DNA from: Flavobacterium macacae
GTDB lineage: Bacteria > Bacteroidota > Bacteroidia > Flavobacteriales > Flavobacteriaceae
Direction of reading: 5' to 3'
DNA: 64,000 nt
NCBI RefSeq assembly: GCF_003865365.1
Contig: NZ_RQVR01000002.1
Location: 124,001 to 188,000 of the forward strand
The translations under genes and the position numbers were made by a program. Positions 53,458 through 61,785 of the stretch are shown one piece after another. Under the pieces are notes generated by a model. The model ran no database searches. It was not told the DNA's origin and worked only from the letters and a program-made list of their open reading frames with translations. Every line of letters begins with the position of its first letter. Position 1 is the first letter of the stretch.

Positions 53458-53959
53458 TACAGTTTTATTAAATATCGCCCGCTTTGTACTTTTGCTTGCC
53501 GCACAGGTTTTAATTTTTAACGAAATTGACTTTTGGGGTTATGTTAATCCGTATCCTTACATCCTTTTTATTCTGCTTTTTCCAGTAAACGGAAACAAAT
53601 CGGCTTTACTTACCGCAAGTTTCTTTCTAGGAATCGTTATGGATATGTTTTGTGACTCAGGAGGTATTCACGCAACGGCTTGTGTTGTTTTGGCCTATGT
53701 CAGACCAACTTTTTTTAAATTTTCTTTCGGTGTAAGTTATGAATACCAAACCGTCAAAATTAACGACAAACTCACGCCTGAACGATTTTCTTTTCTGCTG
53801 ATTTCGGTTTTCACACATCACATCATTTTGTTTTTATTAGAAATTTTTAAATTAAATTTCATTTTAGACATTTTACTCAGAACCGTATCCAGTTCTATAT
53901 TTACTTTAATACTTTGTATCATAATTATTTATATATTTAAGCCAAGCACCAAACGATGA
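53450..53959 (+). CDS. mreD: Rod shape-determining protein MreD
   Basis: A 169-residue membrane protein with about five or six transmembrane helices, matching MreD in size and topology. Sequence is poorly conserved in this family; YPYILFILLFPVNGNKSALL and FFLGIVMDMFCDSGGIHATA are the most recognisable stretches. The call rests also on position between mreC (8-base overlap) and mrdA (4-base overlap). Confidence 0.87.
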   Translation: MNSTVLLNIARFVLLLAAQVLIFNEIDFWGYVNPYPYILFILLFPVNGNKSALLTASFFLGIVMDMFCDSGGIHATACVVLAYVRPTFFKFSFGVSYEYQTVKINDKLTPERFSFLLISVFTHHIILFLLEIFKLNFILDILLRTVSSSIFTLILCIIIIYIFKPSTKR

Positions 53960-55812
53960 GAAAAATATTTTTGCCCTCTTTGATAATTGTTTCTGCAATT
54001 GTAATTGTGGCGAGGCTTTTCTACCTTCAAATCATTGATGACTCCTTTATAAAAAAATCTGACAATAACGCGATCAAGATACGATATGAATATCCTGAAC
54101 GCGGTTACATGTATGATCGAAACGGCGTGCTCCTGGTTGCAAATCAACCTTCTTATGACGTCATGGTAATCCCAAAAGATGTCAAGGATATTGATACTTT
54201 AAGTTTTTGCAAACTATTAAAAATTCCCAAAGAAGAATTTATTAAAAAATTAGAAAAAGCAAAGGTGTACAGCCCAAGGCTTCCTTCAGTTTTTTTACCC
54301 CAATTAAACAAAAAAGAATATGCTGGTTTTCAAGAAAAGATCAGGAAATTTGAAGGATTTTATATCCAAAAACGTTCGCTTAGAGACTACCAGGTCAATG
54401 CCGCAGGAAATGTTTTTGGCTACATCGCGCAAGTAAATGACGCTATTATTGCCAAAAATCCGTATTATAAAAGTGGCGATTTAATCGGAAGACAAGGTGT
54501 GGAAGAAGTGTATGAAGAATTTCTTCGTGGCCGCAAAGGTGTAAAATACATCCAGAAAGACCGTTTTAACAGAGATATTGGTTCGTATAAAGAAGGAATA
54601 TACGATACCGTAGCCGTTCAAGGAGAAGATGTCAAATTAACTTTAGACATTGAACTTCAAAAGTACGGCGAATCTTTAATGATTAACAAACGAGGCGGAA
54701 TTGTAGCTTTAGAACCGAAAACAGGTGAAATTCTAGCTTTAATTTCGGCACCAACTTACGATCCTGCCTTATTAGTTGGTCGTGATCGATCAAAAAATTA
54801 TACAAAATTAGACCAAGATACCTTAGGAAAACCATTATATGATAGAGGTTTATTAGCCGAATATCCTCCAGGTTCACCATTTAAAATTATGACTGGCCTA
54901 ATTGGTTTGCAAGAAGAAGTGATTGATGTAAACTCCAGTTTTGTTTGCCGTCATGGATTTTCTTATGGTCGAGGTGCTTTTATGAAATGCCACGACAACG
55001 GTACCAATAATTTACATACCGGTATGGCACATTCATGTAATACTTATTTTGCAAGCGTTTTTAAACTGACTATTGAGAAATATCCAAAACCAGCTTATGG
55101 CGTTGATGCGTGGAGCAATCACCTTAAAAGTTTTGGTTTGGGTAATTTTATGGGATACGATATGCCTGCTGGAAGAAAAGGACATATTCCAGATTCAAGG
55201 TATTATAAAAGATGGTATCCAAATGGCGGCTGGAGGAGTTCCACCATTATTTCAAATTCTATTGGCCAAGGGGAAGTTTCCACAACACCAATTCAGTTGG
55301 CAAACATGATGGCGACTGTTGCCAATGAAGGCTATTATTACACGCCTCACATCATCAAAAAAATTGAAGGCCACACCATTGATAAAAAATACACCACAAA
55401 ACACGTAACCACTGTTGAAAAACAACATTTCAAACCTATAATCGAAGGATTATTTGGTGTTTACAACGAAGGAACGGGCCGATCATTAAGAGTAGAAGGA
55501 ATTGATATTTGCGGAAAAACTGGAACAGCAGAAAATTTTACAAAAATAAACGGAGTCAGAACACAACTTACGGATCACTCTATTTTCGTAGCTTTTGCAC
55601 CAAAAGATAATCCAAAAATTGCTATTGCGGTATTTGTAGAAAATGGATATTGGGGAGCTCGCTGGGCAGGACCGATGGCCAGTTTAATGATCGAAAAATA
55701 TTTGAAAGGAACAATTACAAGAACTGATTTAGAAAAAAGAATGTTAGAAGGAAGTCTTGAAGCTGAATATGCAAAAGTAACCAGTGGAGAACCATTTACC
55801 ATCAACAAGTAA
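53956..55812 (+). CDS. mrdA: Elongation transpeptidase PBP2 (MrdA)
   Basis: PBP2 crosslinks side-wall peptidoglycan with RodA. The 618-residue class B PBP has one N-terminal membrane helix (about residues 5-25), the pedestal sequence ERGYMYDRNGVLLVANQPSY, GRQGVEEVYEEFLRG, and the three transpeptidase motifs SPFK (307-310), SCN (360-362) and KTG (521-523). It differs from the ftsI product by lacking a PASTA domain. It overlaps mreD by 4 bases and rodA starts 6 bases later. Confidence 0.95.
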   Translation: MRKIFLPSLIIVSAIVIVARLFYLQIIDDSFIKKSDNNAIKIRYEYPERGYMYDRNGVLLVANQPSYDVMVIPKDVKDIDTLSFCKLLKIPKEEFIKKLEKAKVYSPRLPSVFLPQLNKKEYAGFQEKIRKFEGFYIQKRSLRDYQVNAAGNVFGYIAQVNDAIIAKNPYYKSGDLIGRQGVEEVYEEFLRGRKGVKYIQKDRFNRDIGSYKEGIYDTVAVQGEDVKLTLDIELQKYGESLMINKRGGIVALEPKTGEILALISAPTYDPALLVGRDRSKNYTKLDQDTLGKPLYDRGLLAEYPPGSPFKIMTGLIGLQEEVIDVNSSFVCRHGFSYGRGAFMKCHDNGTNNLHTGMAHSCNTYFASVFKLTIEKYPKPAYGVDAWSNHLKSFGLGNFMGYDMPAGRKGHIPDSRYYKRWYPNGGWRSSTIISNSIGQGEVSTTPIQLANMMATVANEGYYYTPHIIKKIEGHTIDKKYTTKHVTTVEKQHFKPIIEGLFGVYNEGTGRSLRVEGIDICGKTGTAENFTKINGVRTQLTDHSIFVAFAPKDNPKIAIAVFVENGYWGARWAGPMASLMIEKYLKGTITRTDLEKRMLEGSLEAEYAKVTSGEPFTINK

Positions 55813-55818
55813 AAATAG

Positions 55819-57072
55819 ATGAAAAACCAAAGCATCAAAAATAACATTGACTGGATCACAATCGTTCTCTTTATTTCGCTGGTAATAATGGGTTGGCTGA
55901 ACATTTATTCTGCGTCTTTGCCAAATGAAGAAACTTCTATTTTTGACATTTCTCAAATTTATGGAAAGCAAATTCTTTTTATAATTCTAACCATTCCTTT
56001 AATATTCGTAGTATTGACGCTCGATGCCAAGACCTATGAAAAATATGCCTTTGTCTTTTATGTCATCGGTTTAGTTTCTCTGCTGGGTCTATTCATCTTC
56101 GGAAAAACCATTAAAGGTCAAACCAATTGGTACAGCATTGGAGGTTTCACACTACAACCATCCGAATTCGTAAAAACATCAACATCTTTGTTATTAGCAA
56201 AATATTTAAGTGATGTACAAGTAAATCTAAAAAACTTTAAAGACCAAATAAAAGCCTTTATAGTTATGGGCGTTCCTTTAGTCTTGATCCTTCTTCATGA
56301 TACCGGAACCGCCATGATTTTCGTGGCGCTTATCTTTGTTCTTTTTAGAGAAGGGCTGCCTTCATGGTACCTCTGGACCGGATTTTCAGCCATTGTTTTG
56401 TTTTTTATGGCCTTGTTGCTAGAACCAGAATATGTGGTAATTGCTGCCATTGCCATCATTTTGGCGCAATTCATTTTATCCCGAAGAATCAACCGAAATC
56501 CTATTGCTTCTGCCGTTATTTTTGTGATCATTGTAGGCTTTACTTATTCGGTAGATTTTGTGTACGACAACGTTTTAGAACCCCATCAAAAAGACAGAAT
56601 CAATGTTTTATTTGGTAAAGATGTCAACATGAAAGCCGAAGGTTATAACTTGAACCAATCTATGATTGCTATTGGTTCTGGTGGCTGGTTCGGAAAAGGA
56701 TTCTTAGAAGGCACTCAAACAAAAGGCGGTTTCGTGCCAGAACAGCACACTGATTACATCTTCACGACAGTTGGTGAAGAATGGGGATTCATTGGGGCAA
56801 TAGTTGTAATTTCACTGTTTGTCATCCTTTTACTTCGAATTATCTATCTGGCCGAAAATCAAAAAACAAAATTTAGTCGAGTCTACGGATATTGCGTCGC
56901 CACATTTCTATTTGCGCATTTTGCCGTGAATATTTCGATGCTGATCCGTCTGTTCCCAACAATTGGTGTACCGCTTCCGTTCTTTTCTTACGGAGGTTCC
57001 AGCCTTTTTGCGTTCAGCATATTGCTCTTTATTTTCATCAAGATGGATGCCAATAAAGTCAACGAATGGTAG
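55819..57072 (+). CDS. rodA: Elongation SEDS glycosyltransferase RodA
   Basis: RodA polymerises glycan strands for cell elongation. The 417-residue membrane protein has about ten helices, GQTNWYSIGGFTLQPSEFVK (about residues 98-117), IAIGSGGWFGKGFLEGTQTK, FVPEQHTDYIFTTVGEEWGF with the catalytic-loop Glu/Asp, and LPFFSYGGSSL near the end. It lacks the acidic cytoplasmic tail seen in FtsW. It ends the mre cluster; folded repeat R6 follows. Confidence 0.95.
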   Translation: MKNQSIKNNIDWITIVLFISLVIMGWLNIYSASLPNEETSIFDISQIYGKQILFIILTIPLIFVVLTLDAKTYEKYAFVFYVIGLVSLLGLFIFGKTIKGQTNWYSIGGFTLQPSEFVKTSTSLLLAKYLSDVQVNLKNFKDQIKAFIVMGVPLVLILLHDTGTAMIFVALIFVLFREGLPSWYLWTGFSAIVLFFMALLLEPEYVVIAAIAIILAQFILSRRINRNPIASAVIFVIIVGFTYSVDFVYDNVLEPHQKDRINVLFGKDVNMKAEGYNLNQSMIAIGSGGWFGKGFLEGTQTKGGFVPEQHTDYIFTTVGEEWGFIGAIVVISLFVILLLRIIYLAENQKTKFSRVYGYCVATFLFAHFAVNISMLIRLFPTIGVPLPFFSYGGSSLFAFSILLFIFIKMDANKVNEW

Positions 57073-57089
57073 TTTTTGAAGCGTAAAAT

Positions 57090-57200
57090 CTAGGCATTTT
57101 TGCCTTCCATTTTCCCGCTGGAGTCAGTATCTTTCTTTTTAACCTGAAAAATTTCAGGTTCCCAAAAAAAGAAAGGATACTCACCACCATCGGGGCTAGC
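57090..57200 (+). repeat. Folded dispersed repeat, copy R6
   Basis: It runs from CTAGGCATTTTTGCC through TTTCCCGCTGGAG to the inner stem GTATC-TTTC-TTTTT / AAAAA-GAAA-G-GATAC (with an additional inner hairpin CCTGAAA/TTTCAGG) and ends CATCGGGGCTAG. The stem bases differ from R1-R5 but pairing and the unpaired G are kept. It lies between the converging rodA and endonuclease genes. Confidence 0.75.
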
Positions 57201-57225
57201 CGGAAACTACTTTTCTTTCAGTACG

Positions 57226-58062
57226 CTAAAAACTCCATGCTTTATAATCACTTCTTTTTTCCAAATCGTTTTCGATCGAATCAGGAAGTGCCGGAAAAAA
57301 GTCAATGCCTGTCATTTTTTCAATCTCATCCACAGAGACCACAAACTCATAAAGTGGCCTTTTTGAATTATCATGTGGTACTAAAAAGGCAATCATTTTA
57401 TAGTTGCCATTCGTTTTGTCAATTAAAATTTTATAAAAATAGTTGGGAACTGACACCTTTTCAGAACCAATTGTTTTAAGATTATCCCTTAATATTCCGC
57501 CAGTAACCACATAAATATCTTGATATTTCTGGCTCCAATAGCGTGTTTTTTGTTCTAATCGATTCCAAACCCCACTATTAAAATCGTTCTTTTGAGGAGA
57601 AATATTAGACGTGTAAAAAGTATCATCAAAAGCTTCTTTAGAAAAATTCATATCTCCCGCAGGGCAAAGATGCCCTCTATCATATCCTGAATTTTTATAA
57701 TTCCGATAATCTGCTGATTTGGTTTTTACTTTAGGATCTGAAATAAAATACGGCCTTTTATAATTGCCTTTATTAACATTTGCTCCTTTAAGCTCATAGA
57801 AAACCCATTCTGCCTGTTCGTGATCTTCACTGTAAGAAAGCACATAATTATCGTGATAAACGACAGCGCCAGTGGTTGAAGAAGGTGCCATTGCCCAGTT
57901 GCTTCCGGTTGCAATTTCACCATCTGAATTTTCATTACCGTTTTCAACAATACTTTTCGATTGGGCGGTTTCCGTTTCAAAAACTGATTTATTTTGGTCT
58001 ATATAATAGGCTGTTGCTAAAAAGATGGCGCTTAGCAAAAAAAGAATGCTTTTTTTATTCAT
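57226..58062 (-). CDS. DNA/RNA non-specific endonuclease (NUC1 family)
   Basis: A 278-residue beta-beta-alpha metal nuclease related to Serratia nuclease and NucA. The catalytic DRGH motif is in GYDRGHLCPAGDMNF (about residues 127-141), and the metal-binding Asn in ISPQKNDFNSGVWNRLE (about 153-169). An N-terminal hydrophobic segment (about residues 5-20) is a signal peptide or anchor, so it acts outside the cytoplasm, plausibly to take up nucleotides from extracellular DNA. It is a single gene; no inhibitor gene is adjacent. Confidence 0.9.
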   Translation of the reverse strand: MNKKSILFLLSAIFLATAYYIDQNKSVFETETAQSKSIVENGNENSDGEIATGSNWAMAPSSTTGAVVYHDNYVLSYSEDHEQAEWVFYELKGANVNKGNYKRPYFISDPKVKTKSADYRNYKNSGYDRGHLCPAGDMNFSKEAFDDTFYTSNISPQKNDFNSGVWNRLEQKTRYWSQKYQDIYVVTGGILRDNLKTIGSEKVSVPNYFYKILIDKTNGNYKMIAFLVPHDNSKRPLYEFVVSVDEIEKMTGIDFFPALPDSIENDLEKRSDYKAWSF

Positions 58063-58176
58063 TATTAATTCTAAAAAATGTTTTTACTTGTTATATAATT
58101 TTATTTTGGCTCGCTATTTGTTTTTATATTAGCCTAAATTATTGATTTTAAAATCAAAACCTAAAATACATCATTT

Positions 58177-58656
58177 ATGAAAGCGAAAATTATTTTTACA
58201 GCACTATTATTAATCGCATCTCAATTTAGCAACGCTCAAAATACACCGCCAATAAAGGAAACTACAAAGCTCCAAAAAGAAATTACACTTTCAAAAGAAG
58301 AAAAAAAAATATTAAAAGAACAGGAACGCGCCTTGAAAGTTGCTGAAAAAGAACAGAAAGCTTTAGAAAAATCTCGAAAGAAAGCTGAAAAAGAACAAAA
58401 AAATTATACTAAGAAACTAAGAAAAATTGCTTCTGCTGAAAAAAGCTGTGAAAAAGCAAAGAAAAAATTAGCCAGCGAAGAAAAGTCTTTTGAAAAAAAT
58501 AAAATAAAATATGACAAAAATACTGCAAAAGGCACCATGACTGTAACTGAAGTTGCCAACCAAAATATCAAGCTAAACAAACAGCAAATCAAAATTAAAG
58601 AGCTGGAAGCAAAAGTTCAAAAAGAACAGCAAAACTTGATTAAAGCAAGAGGATAA
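58177..58656 (+). CDS. Secreted Lys/Glu-rich coiled-coil protein, function unknown
   Basis: A 159-residue protein with a signal peptide (MKAKIIFTALLLIASQFSNAQ) followed almost entirely by Lys-, Glu-, Ala- and Gln-rich helix (residues about 35-158) that should form a long charged coiled coil. No enzymatic motif is present and I do not recognise a family. A short terminator follows. It converges with the OmpA-family gene, which has a similar Lys/Glu-rich linker, but I see no other link. Confidence 0.72.
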   Translation: MKAKIIFTALLLIASQFSNAQNTPPIKETTKLQKEITLSKEEKKILKEQERALKVAEKEQKALEKSRKKAEKEQKNYTKKLRKIASAEKSCEKAKKKLASEEKSFEKNKIKYDKNTAKGTMTVTEVANQNIKLNKQQIKIKELEAKVQKEQQNLIKARG

Positions 58657-58663
58657 TAAAAGC

Positions 58664-58690
58664 AAAACCACCTAATTGGTGGTTTTTTTT
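58664..58690 (+). terminator. Terminator after the Lys/Glu-rich protein gene
   Basis: Arms AACCACC (58666-58672) and GGTGGTT (58678-58684) with a 5-base loop are followed by T8. Confidence 0.75.
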
Positions 58691-58693
58691 ATA

Positions 58694-60808
58694 CTAAATA
58701 CTTTTGATCACAAATTCACTTCTTCTGTTAAGTTCGTGTTGTTCTTCATTGCAGGCCTCTTCGGGAATGCATTTCACGATTTGAACGGTTTCCCCATAAC
58801 CTCTCGAAGAAATTCGATTTTTCGGAATTCCGTTTTCAATAAAATATTCGCGTGTTGATTTTGCTCTCTTTTCAGAAAGATCAAGATTGTATCTATTGTT
58901 TCCTCTGACATCTGTGTGTGAGCCAATTTCCACTATCATTTCTGGGTATCGTTTCATCAAATCAATTACTTTATTCAAAATTGGTTTTGACTCTTTTCTG
59001 ATGTACCACAAATCATAATCAAAGTAAATGGGTTCGGTTTTGATGACCAAACGGTCTTTGTCTTTGACCACGTCTTTTTCCGTTGCCAAAAGATTTTCAA
59101 TGCGTTCTTTCTTTTTTGTTTCCGCAATTTTAGCATCTTCCTTCTTCTTCAATATTGCTTTTTTCGCATCCTCTTTTTTCTTTGTTTCAGCTATTTGTTT
59201 CTCATAAACTTTAGCTTTCTCTTCCTCCTTTTTCTTTTCTAGCAAAGCAATTGTTTCTTCTTTTTTGATTTCCTCAAAAGATTTCAAAGCCATCGAAGCA
59301 TCATTGGTTTTGTTTCTTTCTTTATTTAATTTTAAAGCTCTCGAGTTTTCCGTATATTTTTCTTTAGATGCAAAAACCAAGTATGCCTTTTCACAACCGC
59401 CCGTAAAACTGAATTTTCCATCTGATGAAGTAGTGATTTTTTGAATTTCAGTTTTAGTAACGTCTTGCAAAATAACCACTGCATTTTCTAAGGGCAATTT
59501 TGTGGTTTCATCTGTTATGATTCCTGAAATCAACTGCTGGCAATCTTGAACAATTAAAGGCTTTGTTTCTGTAATTTGATAAATATCATCATTGCCCTTC
59601 CCGCCTGGCCTATTGGAAGACAAATAACCAATTCCGGTATCCGAATCCATCGAATAGGCGAAATCATCATAACCTGAATTCACAGGAAATCCAACATTTA
59701 CAGCTTCAGAAAACTGTCCTTTTTTAAGCTCCGAAACAAATACATCAAGCGAACCAAAACCCATTTTTCCATTGGAAGAATAATAAAGCTTTCCGTCTTT
59801 TGAAACAAAAGGAAATTGTTCTTTGTGTTTTGTATTGATCGTTGGACCAAGATTTACCGACTTTCCAAAACTGCCACCGTTTATTTTTACTGAAAAAATA
59901 TCAAAAGAACCAATACTTCCGGGCATATCCGAAGCAAAATACAATGTTTGCTCATCAGCACTTAAGGCAGGATGTTCTGTAGAAAATGCATCGCTATTAA
60001 ACGGAAGCGATTTTACATTTGTCCATTCTCCGTTTTCAAAATCTGCCGAAAAAATCTGCAGGTGCGACACTTTATTTTTGTCTTTTCCTTTTATTCCATC
60101 CACATAATTGTTTCTTGTGAAATACATTTTTTTCCCATCTTTTGTAAAAACTGCATTTGACTCGTGCATTTGTGTATTGATAACTTTTGAAAATGCGACT
60201 GTAATGGCCTCAGATTTTGAAAAATCTACAGATGAAACTGCATGCAGATCAAGATAATTTTCATTGTTCCATTTGTATTTTTTACTGTCATTTGTTGGCG
60301 AAGCAAAAATTAATTTATTCCCAAATTGCACGGCTCCAAAGTCTGATTTTTCAGTATTAATTGGAAGGTTCTTGATGTCAAAACGATTTCCAATGGATGC
60401 AATATTTTCTAAAACAACAATTTCCTTATCAAAATCTGCCAGCTCTTTTTCTGATAAAATCATTTGGTTTCTTAAAACAACATTCGCTTCCTCATAATTT
60501 CCAGAAGCTTTTAAAGCGTGGGAATATCTAAAAAAATATTTCTCGTCTATTTTATTCGGATAATTTTTAACTAAAAAACGGTACCAGCGTTCCGCATTTT
60601 TTAAGTCATTTGTAAAATAATAAGCATCGGCCAGGTTTTTTACAATTTCAAAACTGCGCTCTTCTTTGATCACATTTTCATATAAAGGAATGGCGTCGCT
60701 GTAAAATGTACGGTCAAAATAAGCATTTGCACGAGACAAATCTTGAGATTGCGCCACACATAATGATGCTGAAAAAACCAACGCAATTAAAAGTATAATT
60801 CTTTTCAT
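58694..60808 (-). CDS. PorE-like OmpA-family protein (TPR, beta-propeller, CRD, OmpA)
   Basis: A 704-residue envelope protein with a signal peptide cleaved near VAQ (residues 18-20), TPR repeats (about 22-130), WD40-like/PD40 beta-propeller repeats (about 150-415, with several xSLDVFVS-type strands), a carboxypeptidase-regulatory-like beta domain (about 425-510), a Lys/Glu-rich linker (about 515-575) and an OmpA C-terminal peptidoglycan-binding domain (about 590-704; YFDYDLWYI, GSHTDVRGNNRYNLDLSEKRA). The order equals that of PorE, a T9SS protein of Porphyromonas that anchors the ring to peptidoglycan. No lipobox Cys is apparent, unlike PorE. It lies 10 bases after a PorP/SprF gene in the same operon. 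Confidence 0.85.
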   Translation of the reverse strand: MKRIILLIALVFSASLCVAQSQDLSRANAYFDRTFYSDAIPLYENVIKEERSFEIVKNLADAYYFTNDLKNAERWYRFLVKNYPNKIDEKYFFRYSHALKASGNYEEANVVLRNQMILSEKELADFDKEIVVLENIASIGNRFDIKNLPINTEKSDFGAVQFGNKLIFASPTNDSKKYKWNNENYLDLHAVSSVDFSKSEAITVAFSKVINTQMHESNAVFTKDGKKMYFTRNNYVDGIKGKDKNKVSHLQIFSADFENGEWTNVKSLPFNSDAFSTEHPALSADEQTLYFASDMPGSIGSFDIFSVKINGGSFGKSVNLGPTINTKHKEQFPFVSKDGKLYYSSNGKMGFGSLDVFVSELKKGQFSEAVNVGFPVNSGYDDFAYSMDSDTGIGYLSSNRPGGKGNDDIYQITETKPLIVQDCQQLISGIITDETTKLPLENAVVILQDVTKTEIQKITTSSDGKFSFTGGCEKAYLVFASKEKYTENSRALKLNKERNKTNDASMALKSFEEIKKEETIALLEKKKEEEKAKVYEKQIAETKKKEDAKKAILKKKEDAKIAETKKKERIENLLATEKDVVKDKDRLVIKTEPIYFDYDLWYIRKESKPILNKVIDLMKRYPEMIVEIGSHTDVRGNNRYNLDLSEKRAKSTREYFIENGIPKNRISSRGYGETVQIVKCIPEEACNEEQHELNRRSEFVIKSI

Positions 60809-60818
60809 AATATCTATT

Positions 60819-61754
60819 TTAGAAGAATCTTGGTGATTTGTCGTATCCTTTTTTCATCAAATTCAAGTCAAAAAGCATAAATACTTCATGAGTTCCTGAG
60901 TTAAATTCGCCCAAATTGGTCACCGTATAATCATACGCATAACCGATTCGAAGATTTGGCAAAACTTTGAAATTCACCAAACCACTCACCGCGTCATCTA
61001 ATCGATAAGAAACCCCAAATTCAAGTCGGTCATAAAGTAAAGCATTGGCAGAAAAATCGGCAACCATCGACGCTCCCGAAACTGCTTTTGCCATAAAGGA
61101 CGGTTTCAATTTTAAATTTTCACTGATTTGAAAAACATAACCTGCTGTCAGGAACATATGGACATTTTCTGAGCCAAACCTGCTGACACCGTTTAGTTCT
61201 TCAAGATGCTTTGTGGAAAGAAGATTTGGCGCAGAAAATCCGACATAATAGGTATCTGTAAAATAAAAAGCACCTGCGCCAATATTTGGAAACGTGCTGT
61301 TTATATTTTGGTTGAATGCGGGATCGGTACTTGTAGCGCCACTTTCCAATTCAAATCCGTTAAAATTAGTTTCAAAAATTGTCACACCCGCTTTAATACC
61401 TAAAGACAGCCTGTGATCATTATTCAATTGCAAAATATAGGCAAAGTCTGCAAAAATATTATTCTCTTTTTTGGCACCGTCGCCAATATCGTCTGAAATT
61501 AATGACAATCCGAGTTCAATTTTTTCACTTACGGGCGTGTGTGCAAAAAAGGTAAATGTTTTTGGACCTCCAACTGCCCCAACCCATTGCGTTCTGTACA
61601 ACCCGCCGAGATTTAAAATCGATGGAGTTGCTGTCGCATACGCCGGATTTATCACATTCATATTATACATATAATGCGTGTATTGCGGATCTTGCTGTGC
61701 GTGTACTTTATTTAAAAAGCACAAACAAGTGATAAAAAGTAGTATTTTTTTCAT
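60819..61754 (-). CDS. Type IX secretion membrane protein PorP/SprF family
   Basis: A 311-residue outer-membrane beta-barrel protein with a signal peptide (MKKILLFITCLCFLNKVHAQ) then QDPQYTHYMYNMNVINPAYA, the hallmark N-terminus of PorP/SprF proteins. Further family sequences are GLYRTQWVGAVGGPKTFTFF and FADFAYILQLNNDHRLSLGI. SprF of F. johnsoniae is required to secrete SprB, a protein with a type B sorting domain, and SprF paralogues usually sit next to the adhesin they serve. Here the adhesin gene ends 31 bases upstream, supporting the same pairing. Confidence 0.93.
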   Translation of the reverse strand: MKKILLFITCLCFLNKVHAQQDPQYTHYMYNMNVINPAYATATPSILNLGGLYRTQWVGAVGGPKTFTFFAHTPVSEKIELGLSLISDDIGDGAKKENNIFADFAYILQLNNDHRLSLGIKAGVTIFETNFNGFELESGATSTDPAFNQNINSTFPNIGAGAFYFTDTYYVGFSAPNLLSTKHLEELNGVSRFGSENVHMFLTAGYVFQISENLKLKPSFMAKAVSGASMVADFSANALLYDRLEFGVSYRLDDAVSGLVNFKVLPNLRIGYAYDYTVTNLGEFNSGTHEVFMLFDLNLMKKGYDKSPRFF

Positions 61755-61785
61755 CTAAATTCTGTTTAAAAGGTATTGATGACTA